This document shows positions 9,559 through 18,581 of a DNA stretch of 64,000 nt, piece after piece. Below the pieces are notes generated by a model, which was not told the DNA's origin, ran no database searches, and saw only the letters and a list, made by a program, of their open reading frames with translations. This stretch comes from an uncultured Opitutia bacterium (lineage in GTDB: Bacteria > Verrucomicrobiota > Verrucomicrobiia > Opitutales > Opitutaceae), in the NCBI GenBank assembly GCA_903877135.1, contig CAIRCN010000038.1, positions 142,902 through 206,901 on the forward strand, read 5' to 3'. The position numbers and the translations under genes are program-made. Each line of letters begins with the position of its first letter. Position 1 is the stretch's first letter.

Positions 9559-11523
9559 ATGAAAGAAACCTCGTCATTCCGCGTCCTCACATGTCTAGGC
9601 CGAGCCACCCTGCTTGCCGGAATAAGCGCCGCCCTGCTTGTTCCAGCCCGTGCGGTTCAATTCAACTCCGGCGATCTCGCTGTGAGTTTCGACTCCACTT
9701 TCTCGTTTGGCGGCCTCTACCGGCTCCAAAACCCATCCCCGCAGTTCTACGGCACGACCAATTCGTTCATGGGCGTCCCGGGCCAGCAGAACTCGGTCAA
9801 CACAGACGATGGCAATCTGAACTACGGCAAGGGCTGGGCTTCCGAGCTCTTCAAGGGTTCGCACGATCTGGAACTGAAATATGGCAGTCTCGACTTGTTC
9901 GCCCGCGGCTATTATTTCACCGACAGTGAATCGAACTATACCCTCCGCACACAACTGACCGACGTGGCCAAGTATCGCGTCGTCAGGGGCGGCGAATTCC
10001 TCGACTTGTATGCCCGCTATTCGTTTAACCTTGGCGGGGATTTCCCGGTGGATGTGCGCATCGGCCGGCAGGTCTTGAGCATGGGTGAGAGCACGTTCCT
10101 CCCCAACGGCATCAATGTCATCAACCCCGTCGATCTCTCCAAACTCCGCATTCCTGGGGCCGAACTGAAAGAGGCGTTCCTCCCGGTCAACATGGTGAAA
10201 TTCTCTTTGGGCCTGACCCCAAACATCACCCTCGAGCCCTTCTGGCTGATGGAGTTCCGCTCCAACCGGCTCGAACCGGCCGGCACCTATTTCTCGACCA
10301 ACGATTTCGCCAGCCCCGGCGGGCGCAACGTCTTCCTCGGCTTCGGCGCCTTGGCGGACAACGGCACTCTCGGCGCGATCCCGCGCGACGCTGATCGCAA
10401 CGGCCGCAATTTCAACCAATACGGCGCGGCACTGCACATTCAGGCCAAGACACTCAACGACACGGATTTTGGCATTTATTACGCACACTATAATAGCCGC
10501 TCCCCTGTCATCAGTTCCCGCACTCCCACCAACGCGATCAATCCGGATCTGACTGTCCCCCTCACGATTGCCCTCATGAAGGCCGGCTACGACGCCGCCA
10601 CGGCCTCCGCCACCGCCACCGGCATCTATCAACTCATCGTTTTGTCGAAGACCAATCCGGGCGCGATGACCCCCACCCAGATCGCCACCCTCCAAGCCCC
10701 TTCGACCCAAGCGGCCATCTCCGGGGCCAGTAGCATAGCGCTGCTGACTGCCGCTGCCACCGGACGCTACTTCATCGAGTATCCCTCGGGGATCAACATG
10801 CTGGGCGCGAGCTTCAACACTTCCATCGGCAACACTGGCATCTCCTGGCAGGGCGAGGTCGCCTGCAAACAGAACCAGCCTCTGCAGATTGACGATGTCG
10901 AACTGCTCTTTGCCACCCTGTCGGCCCTTACCCCGACGTTTGGCGCTAACAATCAAGTCGGCAACTTTCTTGGCCAAATGAACACCGAGTTGCCCGGCTA
11001 CCGCCGGCACACGGTGTGGACTGGCCAAAGCACACTGACCAAGGTCTTCGGTCCGATGCTTGGCGCGCAGCAATTCACTTTGTTGGCCGAAGCAGGCGGG
11101 GTCTGGGCGAACCTTCCTTCAAAAGACACTCTCCGCTATGATGCTCCCGGCACCTTTACCGCCGGCAGTGCCTCCGAGATGATCAACACCGGTAATGGTG
11201 CATATGCTACCACTCCCATCGGCGCCTTTGCCGATAGTTTCTCGTGGGGCTATTCGGTGCTCGGCAAACTCGATTATAACAACGTGTTCGCCGGTGTAAA
11301 CATGTCTCCATCCCTCGCCTTCACCCACGACGTCACCGGCACCACACCGTTGCCGCTCGGCAACTATGTCAAAGGCCGCAAGAGCCTCAATCTCTCCGTC
11401 GAGTTCACGTTCCAAAACGCCTGGGCGCTGGAACTCCGCTACGTCGATTTCTTCGGCGGCGGCGTCTACAACCTGCTCGCCGACCGCGACTACTTCTCTA
11501 CGACCCTCAAATACTCCTTCTAA
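9559..11523 (+). CDS. DUF1302 family outer-membrane protein
   Basis: The 654-residue protein begins with a signal peptide (hydrophobic LLAGISAALLVPA, cleavage near ARA-VQF). It then continues as an aromatic-rich, alternating beta-strand sequence ending in LKYSF, a terminal Phe typical of outer-membrane barrels. GRQVLSMGESTFLPNGINVINPVD is diagnostic for DUF1302 proteins. The biochemical role of DUF1302 is not settled; the context suggests an outer-membrane channel. It is the first of four same-strand genes (DUF1302, DUF1329, YCF48-like, MMPL) with gaps of 8-44 bases, probably one operon. An Ala/Thr-rich loop around residues 330-400 looks like a family-specific insertion. Confidence 0.85.
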   Translation: MKETSSFRVLTCLGRATLLAGISAALLVPARAVQFNSGDLAVSFDSTFSFGGLYRLQNPSPQFYGTTNSFMGVPGQQNSVNTDDGNLNYGKGWASELFKGSHDLELKYGSLDLFARGYYFTDSESNYTLRTQLTDVAKYRVVRGGEFLDLYARYSFNLGGDFPVDVRIGRQVLSMGESTFLPNGINVINPVDLSKLRIPGAELKEAFLPVNMVKFSLGLTPNITLEPFWLMEFRSNRLEPAGTYFSTNDFASPGGRNVFLGFGALADNGTLGAIPRDADRNGRNFNQYGAALHIQAKTLNDTDFGIYYAHYNSRSPVISSRTPTNAINPDLTVPLTIALMKAGYDAATASATATGIYQLIVLSKTNPGAMTPTQIATLQAPSTQAAISGASSIALLTAAATGRYFIEYPSGINMLGASFNTSIGNTGISWQGEVACKQNQPLQIDDVELLFATLSALTPTFGANNQVGNFLGQMNTELPGYRRHTVWTGQSTLTKVFGPMLGAQQFTLLAEAGGVWANLPSKDTLRYDAPGTFTAGSASEMINTGNGAYATTPIGAFADSFSWGYSVLGKLDYNNVFAGVNMSPSLAFTHDVTGTTPLPLGNYVKGRKSLNLSVEFTFQNAWALELRYVDFFGGGVYNLLADRDYFSTTLKYSF

Positions 11524-11550
11524 ACCGAGCCAGCGTTTCCCACCCCTATC

Positions 11551-12900
11551 ATGAAAACGAAACTTCTTCTCTCGATTCTCTGCCTCGCTCCCCTCGCCTG
11601 CCTCCAGGCAGCCGTGAGCGAGAGCGAAGCGGCGCGCCTCGGCCAGGATCTCACGCCCCTCGGCGCTGAAAAGGCCGGCAACACCGCCGGCACCATCCCC
11701 GCGTGGGATGGCGGCATCACGACTCCGCCTGCCGGTTACACGGTCGGCATGCATCATCCCGACCCGTATGCGGGCGATGCGCCGCTCTACACCGTCACCG
11801 CCGCCAACCTCGCCGAACACCAGGCCCAGCTCACCGCCGGCACCGTCGCGCTGCTCAAGGCCTATGCCGACTACAAGCTCGTCGTCTATCCGACCCACCG
11901 CAGCGCCTCCAATCCCCAGCGCATCTACGACGCCACCAAGGCCCACGCCACCACCGCCCACCTAACCGAGGGCGGCAACGGCTTCGCGGGCGCCTTGGCT
12001 GGCATTCCGTTCCCCATCCCCCAGAACGGGCTTGAGGCGATCTGGAACCATCTCGCCCGCTACCGCGGCGTGGCCGCCGCGCGCCACATCGCGCAGGCCG
12101 CCCCGCAGGCCAACGGCAGCTACACCCTCGTGCAGTTCGAGGACGAGTTCCTCTTCAACTACGCCCGCCCCGACATGCAGGAGAAGGATCTCGACAACGT
12201 CCTCGTGTATTTCAAGCAGGCCGTCACTGCCCCGCCCCGCCTCGCCGGCACCATTTTGCTCGCGCACGAGACCATGGATCAGGTGAAGGAAAAACGCCGC
12301 GCTTGGGTCTATAACGCCGGCCGCCGCCGCGTCACCCGCGCCCCCGACGTCGCTTACGACAACCCCGGCACCGCCGCCGACGGCCAGCGCACCAGCGACC
12401 AGTTCGATATGTTCAACGGCGCCCCCGACCGCTATTCGTGGAAGCTCGTCGGCAAAAAGGAAATGCTCGTGCCCTACAACTCCTACAAACTTCATAGCGA
12501 CAAGGTGAAATACGACGAAATCCTGAAGCCAAAGCACATCAACCAGGACCTCGCCCGCTACGAGCTGCACCGCGTCTGGGTCGTCGAGGCCGCCCTCAAG
12601 CCCGGCACCAGCCACATCTATTCCCGCCGCACCTTCTACCTCGACGAGGATAGCTGGCAAGTGCTCGCGGTCGATCAATACGACGGCCGCGGCCAGCTCT
12701 GGCGCGTCTCCGAGGCACACTGCATCAACTACTACGATGCCCTCACCTTCTGGAGCACGCTCGAGGTGCACACCGACCTGCAGGACGGCCGTTATCTGGC
12801 CATCGGTCTCGACAATGAGAACGCGATGTATGATTTCGCCATCAAACGCACCATCGCCGACTTCACTCCCGACTCGCTGCGCCGTTCCGGCGTGCGCTGA
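11551..12900 (+). CDS. DUF1329 family periplasmic/outer-membrane-associated protein
   Basis: The 449-residue protein has a cleavable signal peptide (LLLSILCLAPLACLQA-AV). It then shows the DUF1329 opening AARLGQDLTPLGAEKAGN, an IPAWDGGI motif and later RRAWVYNAGRRRVTRAP, PYNSYKLHS and SRRTFYLDEDSW blocks. The fold is LolA/LolB-like by family knowledge, suggesting binding of a hydrophobic ligand, but the ligand is unknown. It lies 27 bases after the DUF1302 gene; the two families co-occur often enough that a shared function is reasonable. Confidence 0.87.
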   Translation: MKTKLLLSILCLAPLACLQAAVSESEAARLGQDLTPLGAEKAGNTAGTIPAWDGGITTPPAGYTVGMHHPDPYAGDAPLYTVTAANLAEHQAQLTAGTVALLKAYADYKLVVYPTHRSASNPQRIYDATKAHATTAHLTEGGNGFAGALAGIPFPIPQNGLEAIWNHLARYRGVAAARHIAQAAPQANGSYTLVQFEDEFLFNYARPDMQEKDLDNVLVYFKQAVTAPPRLAGTILLAHETMDQVKEKRRAWVYNAGRRRVTRAPDVAYDNPGTAADGQRTSDQFDMFNGAPDRYSWKLVGKKEMLVPYNSYKLHSDKVKYDEILKPKHINQDLARYELHRVWVVEAALKPGTSHIYSRRTFYLDEDSWQVLAVDQYDGRGQLWRVSEAHCINYYDALTFWSTLEVHTDLQDGRYLAIGLDNENAMYDFAIKRTIADFTPDSLRRSGVR

Positions 12901-12944
12901 ATTCCCGAAAAATTAGTTCCCGTCAGCCCCGCCGCCTTCGCCTG

Positions 12945-13862
12945 ATGCGTCGCTACCGCTGGTTACTCGGTGCGTTGGCGGCGTTGGCACTGGTGTGCCC
13001 CACCAGTGCCGGCACCGTCGCGGCAAATGTGCTCCTGCTCGACGGCGCCCTCGCCGGCAACGTCGTCGTCGCCGTCGGCGAGCACGGCACCATCCTCCGC
13101 TCCGCCGACTCCGGCCGCTCGTGGCAGATCGCGAACTCCACGGTCGATGCCACGTTGACCGGCGTCAGTTTCGCCGCCGACGCCAGCCATGGCTGGGCCG
13201 TCGGCCACGACGCCCTCATTCTGGCGACCAACGACGCCGGCCTCACTTGGCGCAAATCCTGGCAGGGCGACAACCTCGAGCAGTCGTTGCTCGACGTCTG
13301 CGCGCTCGACGCCCGCCACGTCATCGCGGTCGGCGCCTATGGGCTCTGCCTTGAGACCACCGACGGCGGCGCCAACTGGACCGTGCGCAAGCTCCTTCGC
13401 GACGACATGCACCTCAACCGCATCAGTCGTGGTCCCGGAGGCGCGCTCTATCTCGCCGGCGAACGCGGCACGCTGTTGCACTCCACCGATGATGGACAGA
13501 CCTGGTCCCCACTCCACGCCCCCTACGAAGGTTCCTTCTACGGCCTCCTCGCGCTCGACGCCCACACGCTCCTCGCCCACGGCCTCCGCGGCCGCCTCTA
13601 TCGCTCCACCGACGACGGCGCCACCTGGACGATGGTCGCCGTGCCCCAGCCGATGCTGCTCGCCACCGCCGTAAAACTCTCCGGCGGCGCAATTGTCTTC
13701 GCCGGCCAGTCCCGCGGCCTCTTCCTCAGCCACGACAGCGGCCTCACGGTCGCCCCGTGGCCTGCCTCGCTCACGAGCGCGGTCTCCGAGCTGGTCCAGG
13801 CCCCCGACGGCAACGTCATCGCCCTCGGCGAAGCGGGCGCCACCCTTCTCCCGCAGCCCTGA
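12945..13862 (+). CDS. YCF48/BNR-repeat secreted beta-propeller protein
   Basis: The 305-residue protein has an N-terminal signal segment (WLLGALAALALVCPTSAG). It is then built of YCF48/photosystem-II-assembly-like repeats: VGEHGTILRSADSGRSW, VGHDALILATNDAGLTW, VGAYGLCLETTDGGANW, AGERGTLLHSTDDGQTW and GRLYRSTDDGATW. In cyanobacteria and plants the related Ycf48 assembles photosystem II, but no photosynthesis gene is present, so the name describes the fold only. Position between DUF1329 and an MMPL transporter suggests a periplasmic partner of that transporter. Confidence 0.82.
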   Translation: MRRYRWLLGALAALALVCPTSAGTVAANVLLLDGALAGNVVVAVGEHGTILRSADSGRSWQIANSTVDATLTGVSFAADASHGWAVGHDALILATNDAGLTWRKSWQGDNLEQSLLDVCALDARHVIAVGAYGLCLETTDGGANWTVRKLLRDDMHLNRISRGPGGALYLAGERGTLLHSTDDGQTWSPLHAPYEGSFYGLLALDAHTLLAHGLRGRLYRSTDDGATWTMVAVPQPMLLATAVKLSGGAIVFAGQSRGLFLSHDSGLTVAPWPASLTSAVSELVQAPDGNVIALGEAGATLLPQP

Positions 13863-13870
13863 AGCGCCCC

Positions 13871-16204
13871 ATGCTCGATCGATTCACCAACTGGATGTTC
13901 CGCCATCGCGCGCTGCTCGTCGGCGGCATGGCGGCCGTCACCCTCGTGATGGCGTGGTTCGCCTTCCACCTGCGCGTCGATGCCAGCTTCAACAAGTCCC
14001 TCCCGCTCGACCACCCCTATATCCGCACCTTCACCAAGTATCAGAGCGAATTTGGCGGCGCCAACCGCGTCATCGTCGCCCTCATGGCCAAACAGGGCGA
14101 CATCTTCACCCCGGAGTTCTTCCACGAGCTGAAGTCCGTCACCGATGAGGTCACCTTCCTCCCCGCCGTCGAGCGCGCCCAGGTCCAGTCGCTCTTCACC
14201 CCCAACGTCCGCTACATCGAGGTCGTCGAGGACGGATTTTCCGGCGGCAACGTGATGCCCGCCGACTTCGCACCCACCCCCGCCAGTTTCGCCAAGGTGC
14301 GCGAGAACATCATCAAGTCCGGCAAGCTCGGCCAGCTCGTCGCCAACGATTTCACCGGAGCCATCGTCAGCGCGCAGCTGATCGAGATCGACCCGCGCAC
14401 CAACCAGAAAATCGACTACGCCAAGGTCGCCGCGGGCCTCGAGGCCATCCGCCACCGCGTCGAGCACGACACCCATGGCCGCATCGAGGTCCGCATCATC
14501 GGTTTCGCGAAGGTCATCGGCGACATCTCCGACGGCGCCCGCAACGTTCTGCTCCTCTTCGGAGTATCGATTGTCGTCACCATCATCCTCGTCTGGAACT
14601 ACGCCGGCCGCTGGAAACTCGCCCTCTCGCCCGTGCTCTGCTCGCTCGTGGCGGTGATCTGGCAACTCGGCGGCCTCACCGCCCTCGGCTACGGCATCGA
14701 TCCGTTTTCGATTCTGGTGCCTTTTCTGGTCTTCGCCATTGGCGTCAGTCACGGCGTCCAGAAAATCTGCACCTTCCGCAACGAAATGTTTCAGGGCCGC
14801 GACGGTCCGGCAGCCGCCAAGGCCGCGTTCAACCAACTCATCGCCCCCGGCGCCGTCGCGCTCGCCGCCGACGTCGTCGGCTTCCTCACCATCCTCGTCA
14901 TCAAGATCGAGGTCATCCAAGAACTCGCCATCGTCGCCAGCTTCGGCGTCAGCGTCATCGCCATCACCAACTTCTTCCTCCTCCCGCTCCTCCTCTCCTA
15001 CCTCCATCTCCCGCCCACCTACGCCCAGTGGGTCGCGAAGCGCCGGGCGCAGGGGGATATCCTCTGGAATCGGCTCGCACGCGGCATGCGGCCGGTCCCC
15101 TCACTCATTGTCATCGCCGTCGGCCTCGCCCTCGGCGCCTGGGGCGTTTATAAGTCAGGCCAGATCCATATCGGCGACACCCAGGCCGGCGTCCCCGAAC
15201 TCCGCCCCGGTTCCCGCTACAATGAGGACACCCGCGTCATCACCCAGAAATTCAGCATCGGCGTGGACATCCTGTCCGTTCTCGTCGAGACACCGCCCAA
15301 CGGCTGCGTGGACTACGCCGTCGTATCGCTGATGGACCGCTTCGAGCACCAGATGCGCACCCTGCCCGGCGTGCAGTCGGTCATTTCCCTCCCCTCCGTC
15401 GCCAAGGTCATCAATTCCGGCTACAGCGAAGGCTCCCTCAAGTGGCGCATCCTCCCGCGCAACCCCCAGGCGCTAGCGCAAGCCGTGTCGCCGATCGAGA
15501 CTGCGACCGGCCTCCTCAACAACGACGCCAGCGTCATGCCCGTGATGATCTTCCTTACCGACCACAAAGCCGAGACGCTCCTCGCCGTGACCGACGCCGT
15601 CAAAACCTTCGCCGCCGCGCACCCGTCGCCCAAACTGAAGTTTCTCCTCGCCAGCGGCAACGCCGGGGTGATGGCCGCGACCAACGAGGTCGTTCATGCC
15701 GCCGAGCGGCCGATCCTCTATTGGGTGTTCGGCGCCGTCATTGCGCTCTGCCTCGTCACCTTCCGCTCCATCCGCGCCACCCTCTGCATCGTCATCCCGC
15801 TCGTAATCGTCAGTTACCTCGCCTATGCTCTCATGGTCTTCCTCGGCATCGGCTTAAAAACCTCCACGCTCCCCGTCGTCGCCCTCGGCGTCGGCATCGG
15901 TGTGGACTATGGCATCTACCTCTTCGCCCGCCTGCACGCCGCGCTCAGGGCCGGCCAATATTTCGAGGACGCAATGTTCACCGCGCTGCGCGACGCCGGC
16001 GCGGCGGTCGTGTTCACCGGACTGACGCTCGCCATCGGCGTGAGCACCTGGATCTTTTCGAGCCTGAAATTCCAGGCCGACATGGGCCTGCTGCTCACCT
16101 TCATGTTTTTAGTGAACATGATCGGCGCCATCGTCCTCCTCCCCGCGATGGCCCGTTGGTTCTGGCGTCATCATAAGGGCACCGAGAGCACACCTGCGCA
16201 GTAG
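13871..16204 (+). CDS. MMPL/RND-superfamily transporter with sterol-sensing-domain-like core
   Basis: The 777-residue protein shows the RND/MMPL layout: a first membrane helix near residues 14-32, a periplasmic loop of about 200 residues, a helix cluster (VLLLFGVSIVVTIILVW through NFFLLPLLLSYLHL), then the same arrangement again in the C-terminal half ending with VNMIGAIVLLPAMARWF. GVGIGVDYGIYLF in the second half corresponds to the proton-relay segment. Such pumps export lipids or other hydrophobic compounds across the inner membrane; the substrate is unknown. The start at 13871 lies 8 bases after the YCF48-like gene; upstream codons of the longer frame overlap that gene and look non-coding. 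Confidence 0.87.
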   Translation: MLDRFTNWMFRHRALLVGGMAAVTLVMAWFAFHLRVDASFNKSLPLDHPYIRTFTKYQSEFGGANRVIVALMAKQGDIFTPEFFHELKSVTDEVTFLPAVERAQVQSLFTPNVRYIEVVEDGFSGGNVMPADFAPTPASFAKVRENIIKSGKLGQLVANDFTGAIVSAQLIEIDPRTNQKIDYAKVAAGLEAIRHRVEHDTHGRIEVRIIGFAKVIGDISDGARNVLLLFGVSIVVTIILVWNYAGRWKLALSPVLCSLVAVIWQLGGLTALGYGIDPFSILVPFLVFAIGVSHGVQKICTFRNEMFQGRDGPAAAKAAFNQLIAPGAVALAADVVGFLTILVIKIEVIQELAIVASFGVSVIAITNFFLLPLLLSYLHLPPTYAQWVAKRRAQGDILWNRLARGMRPVPSLIVIAVGLALGAWGVYKSGQIHIGDTQAGVPELRPGSRYNEDTRVITQKFSIGVDILSVLVETPPNGCVDYAVVSLMDRFEHQMRTLPGVQSVISLPSVAKVINSGYSEGSLKWRILPRNPQALAQAVSPIETATGLLNNDASVMPVMIFLTDHKAETLLAVTDAVKTFAAAHPSPKLKFLLASGNAGVMAATNEVVHAAERPILYWVFGAVIALCLVTFRSIRATLCIVIPLVIVSYLAYALMVFLGIGLKTSTLPVVALGVGIGVDYGIYLFARLHAALRAGQYFEDAMFTALRDAGAAVVFTGLTLAIGVSTWIFSSLKFQADMGLLLTFMFLVNMIGAIVLLPAMARWFWRHHKGTESTPAQ

Positions 16205-16222
16205 CACGCAGCTTTCGACGGC

Positions 16223-17053
16223 CTATTGCACAGACTTTCCGGCGCGAGCCTGGCGCTGCGCTTCCTGCCACGGGAAAATCCGCGGCACCGGCCGAACCTT
16301 CTCCGGCAGACTCGCCGAAGCGATATAGGCCCGGCGATAGTCGTCGGAAATATTCGGGGGCGTGTAGTGGAAGGTGCGGCTGTAGTGGAACGTCGCACCG
16401 CCAGGTGGCAGTTCGCACGCCACTGCCGCGCTGAGATCGGCGACACCGGGCGCGATTTCGAGGCCCGGGATGCGCGGATCATTGCCAATGGGCTGATGCG
16501 CGACGACCTCCAGTTCGTGCGAGCCAGGCACAAAATACATGCACCCGTTTTGTTTGGTCGCCGGCTGCAGCGGAATCCAGACGCTGAGGGCGTGGTATTC
16601 CCGGGCCGGGTTCCAATACGCCTCGTCCTGATGCCACGGCGTCGCCGGACTTTCGTGCGGCGGTTTGTTGATGGCGTGATCGCCAGTCATGTAAGCCTCG
16701 TCGCCAAGCAACTGGCGCGCCATGCCCTTGATGTTGGCCACCATCTGCGTGAGCAGCAACTCGGGTGCATATTTCGAAGGTGTGAGAATCTGCGGCAGCT
16801 TGGCTGATTTTTCCACTCCGCCGGTGCCGGCCAAGTCATAGGTGTCGCTCGCTGCCCTCCAACTGCGCTCGGCGAAAAGCTGATCGTATATCCCGCGCAC
16901 CCGCGCCACCTCGGCTGGCGACATGATGGCGTCGATCGCAAGGTAACCGTTGGTCTTGAAAAAAATCACCTGCTCCGCCGTTAGGCGGCGGTCGGGGGCG
17001 AGCAAACTGGGCGCAGCATAGTCGGGAAGCTTCGGGGAGGTGGCGGCATTCAT
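16223..17053 (-). CDS. Phytanoyl-CoA dioxygenase (PhyH) family protein
   Basis: From the ATG at 17053 the protein has 276 residues. It shows the Fe(II)/2-oxoglutarate dioxygenase pattern of the PhyH family: FFKTNGYLAIDAIMS near the N-terminus, the HxD metal ligands in TPWHQDEAYW, LSVWIPLQPATKQNGCMYFVPGSH, and a distal His in a GGATFHYSRTFHYTPPN block. The substrate is unknown; bacterial members hydroxylate varied small molecules. It is divergently paired with an AraC-type regulator across 106 bases, which suggests the regulator controls it. Confidence 0.85.
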   Translation of the reverse strand: MNAATSPKLPDYAAPSLLAPDRRLTAEQVIFFKTNGYLAIDAIMSPAEVARVRGIYDQLFAERSWRAASDTYDLAGTGGVEKSAKLPQILTPSKYAPELLLTQMVANIKGMARQLLGDEAYMTGDHAINKPPHESPATPWHQDEAYWNPAREYHALSVWIPLQPATKQNGCMYFVPGSHELEVVAHQPIGNDPRIPGLEIAPGVADLSAAVACELPPGGATFHYSRTFHYTPPNISDDYRRAYIASASLPEKVRPVPRIFPWQEAQRQARAGKSVQ

Positions 17054-17159
17054 CGCTCGACACCATACCGCACCCAGCGAAACGTGGCGTCCGACAATGT
17101 CGCGCAGCACAAAATCGAACATCGCCAGGCCAACACCGATCGCCCCTGCCTCGCATATC

Positions 17160-18026
17160 ATGGCGCCTGAGCAGTTGGCCCGGCGCTTCGAGTGCTTCGA
17201 GCGGGAGATCGGCATTCCCGGAGTTGCTGAGCTCGGTCGCTACCGCTATGCCTCCGCCTACGAGGGTCTGCGGCTGAGCGCACATCCCGATGGACTAGAG
17301 ATTTGTTTTCTCGCCCGTGGGCGGCAGACCTACCGGGTCAGCGGCGGCACCTACCGCCTGCGCGGCGGGGACCAATACCTCGTGTTTCCCGGTGAGCCGC
17401 ACGACTCGGCGGGCATGCCCGAGGAAAAGGGAGTGCTGTATTGGCTGGTGCTCCGGCTCAAACCCACCCGGCAGCCGATGCTGTTTCTCGACGCCAAAAT
17501 CTCGCGCAAACTCAAACGCGCTCTGCTCGCCATGCCCTCGCGGCATTTCGCCGCCGAGCCCGGCACACAGGAGCTGCTTGAGGAAATCATCGCCTCGGTG
17601 GCGGAAAGCTGTGCGGAACTCGGCCGGCTGGCGACTGCCGCGCTGGTGCTGCGTTATTTGTTTTCCACCCTACGGGCTTCGCAGCACAACCTCCGCGCCG
17701 CACCTTCCGCCCGCATCCAGCACTGTCTCGCGCACATCGAGGCCCGCCTCGCCGAGCCACATCCTGTGCCGCAACTGGCCCGACTGGTGCAGCTCTCGCC
17801 ATCGCGCTTCAAGGTCCGGTTCCGCGAGGAAACGGGCTTGCCGCCCCGTGAATACGTGCTGCGCCAGAAAATCTCCGCCGCGCAAGGAGCCCTGCGGCGT
17901 CCGGGAGCCACAATCACCGAAGTGGCCCACGCACTTGGTTTTTCCAGTTCGCAGTATTTTGCGACCGTATTCCGGCGCTTCACTGGCGCCTCGCCGTCGC
18001 AGCACCGGGCGACACACGCAGAGTGA
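17160..18026 (+). CDS. AraC-family transcriptional regulator
   Basis: The 288-residue protein has an N-terminal cupin-like sensor part (CFLARGRQTYRVSGG, LRGGDQYLVFPGEPHDS) and a C-terminal AraC double helix-turn-helix (VPQLARLVQLSPSRFKVRF; ITEVAHALGFSSSQYFATVF; then FTGASPSQHR). The EPHDS segment of the sensor is a frequent ligand-pocket signature. The start at 17160 was preferred because longer upstream codons would run into the divergent PhyH gene. The shared 106-base gap is the likely operator region, though no clear inverted repeat stood out. Confidence 0.88.
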   Translation: MAPEQLARRFECFEREIGIPGVAELGRYRYASAYEGLRLSAHPDGLEICFLARGRQTYRVSGGTYRLRGGDQYLVFPGEPHDSAGMPEEKGVLYWLVLRLKPTRQPMLFLDAKISRKLKRALLAMPSRHFAAEPGTQELLEEIIASVAESCAELGRLATAALVLRYLFSTLRASQHNLRAAPSARIQHCLAHIEARLAEPHPVPQLARLVQLSPSRFKVRFREETGLPPREYVLRQKISAAQGALRRPGATITEVAHALGFSSSQYFATVFRRFTGASPSQHRATHAE

Positions 18027-18045
18027 ATCCGCCGCGCGCCCGCCA

Positions 18046-18468
18046 CTATTTGCGGTGCTCGAAAGCGACGACTTTCCCGCCCCTGAACATCACCCGCATG
18101 TGTTCGTGCACCCGATAGGCAGGAGTGCTTAGATAATACGGAGAATAGGCATCGCGCCAGTAATGGTGATAGGCGCCCGTGTAGAGGATCGCACCGTCGG
18201 AATTTTCGTAGGTGACGTAATTCCAAATCTCTGTCGTGCCTGTGGCGTCCGTGCGCTCAACCACCCGATCGGGTTCTCCTAGTGCAAGGCGGACCATGAC
18301 CTTGTCGAAGCCGATTCCCACCTTGCCTTCGCGAACCAATGCCTGCTGTTCCGGCGCGAGCCGGGTAAAAAGTTCCTGATTTGCCCCGATGCGCGCCTCT
18401 GGACTCGCGCAACCGCCGATCAGTGCCAATCCGCCAAGCAGGGCGAGAATCTTGAGTGTCGTATTCAT
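18046..18468 (-). CDS. BamE/OmlA-like small lipoprotein (copy 1)
   Basis: The 140-residue protein has a lipoprotein signal peptide with lipobox IGGC at residues 17-20. The mature part reads GFDKVMVRLALGEPDRVVER and then GTTEIWNY, as in SmpA/OmlA (BamE-fold) proteins. It is clearly related to the protein at 21055-21474: both share C-S-P-E-x-R-I after the lipobox, an IxxGF..E/K..MV core and GTTE-x-W-x-Y. A Tyr-rich insert (AYHHYWRDAYSPYY) distinguishes this copy. It converges on the AraC gene. The function is unknown beyond probable outer-membrane anchoring. Confidence 0.78.
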   Translation of the reverse strand: MNTTLKILALLGGLALIGGCASPEARIGANQELFTRLAPEQQALVREGKVGIGFDKVMVRLALGEPDRVVERTDATGTTEIWNYVTYENSDGAILYTGAYHHYWRDAYSPYYLSTPAYRVHEHMRVMFRGGKVVAFEHRK

Positions 18469-18581
18469 GATGAATGGAAGGACGTTTACTGTATTTGAAA
18501 GTTACCCGGGGTCCGAGGTTCCGCAAATGCGGAAGAATCTTGCCCCGGCCTCCCGATGCCTTGTTCATCGCCCCTTCCGCT

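Noticed and set aside
13598..15007. A 469-residue frame antisense to the MMPL gene
   Set aside because: It is Asp/Glu/Gly-rich with low complexity, as expected for the complement of a GC-rich gene. No protein family fits.
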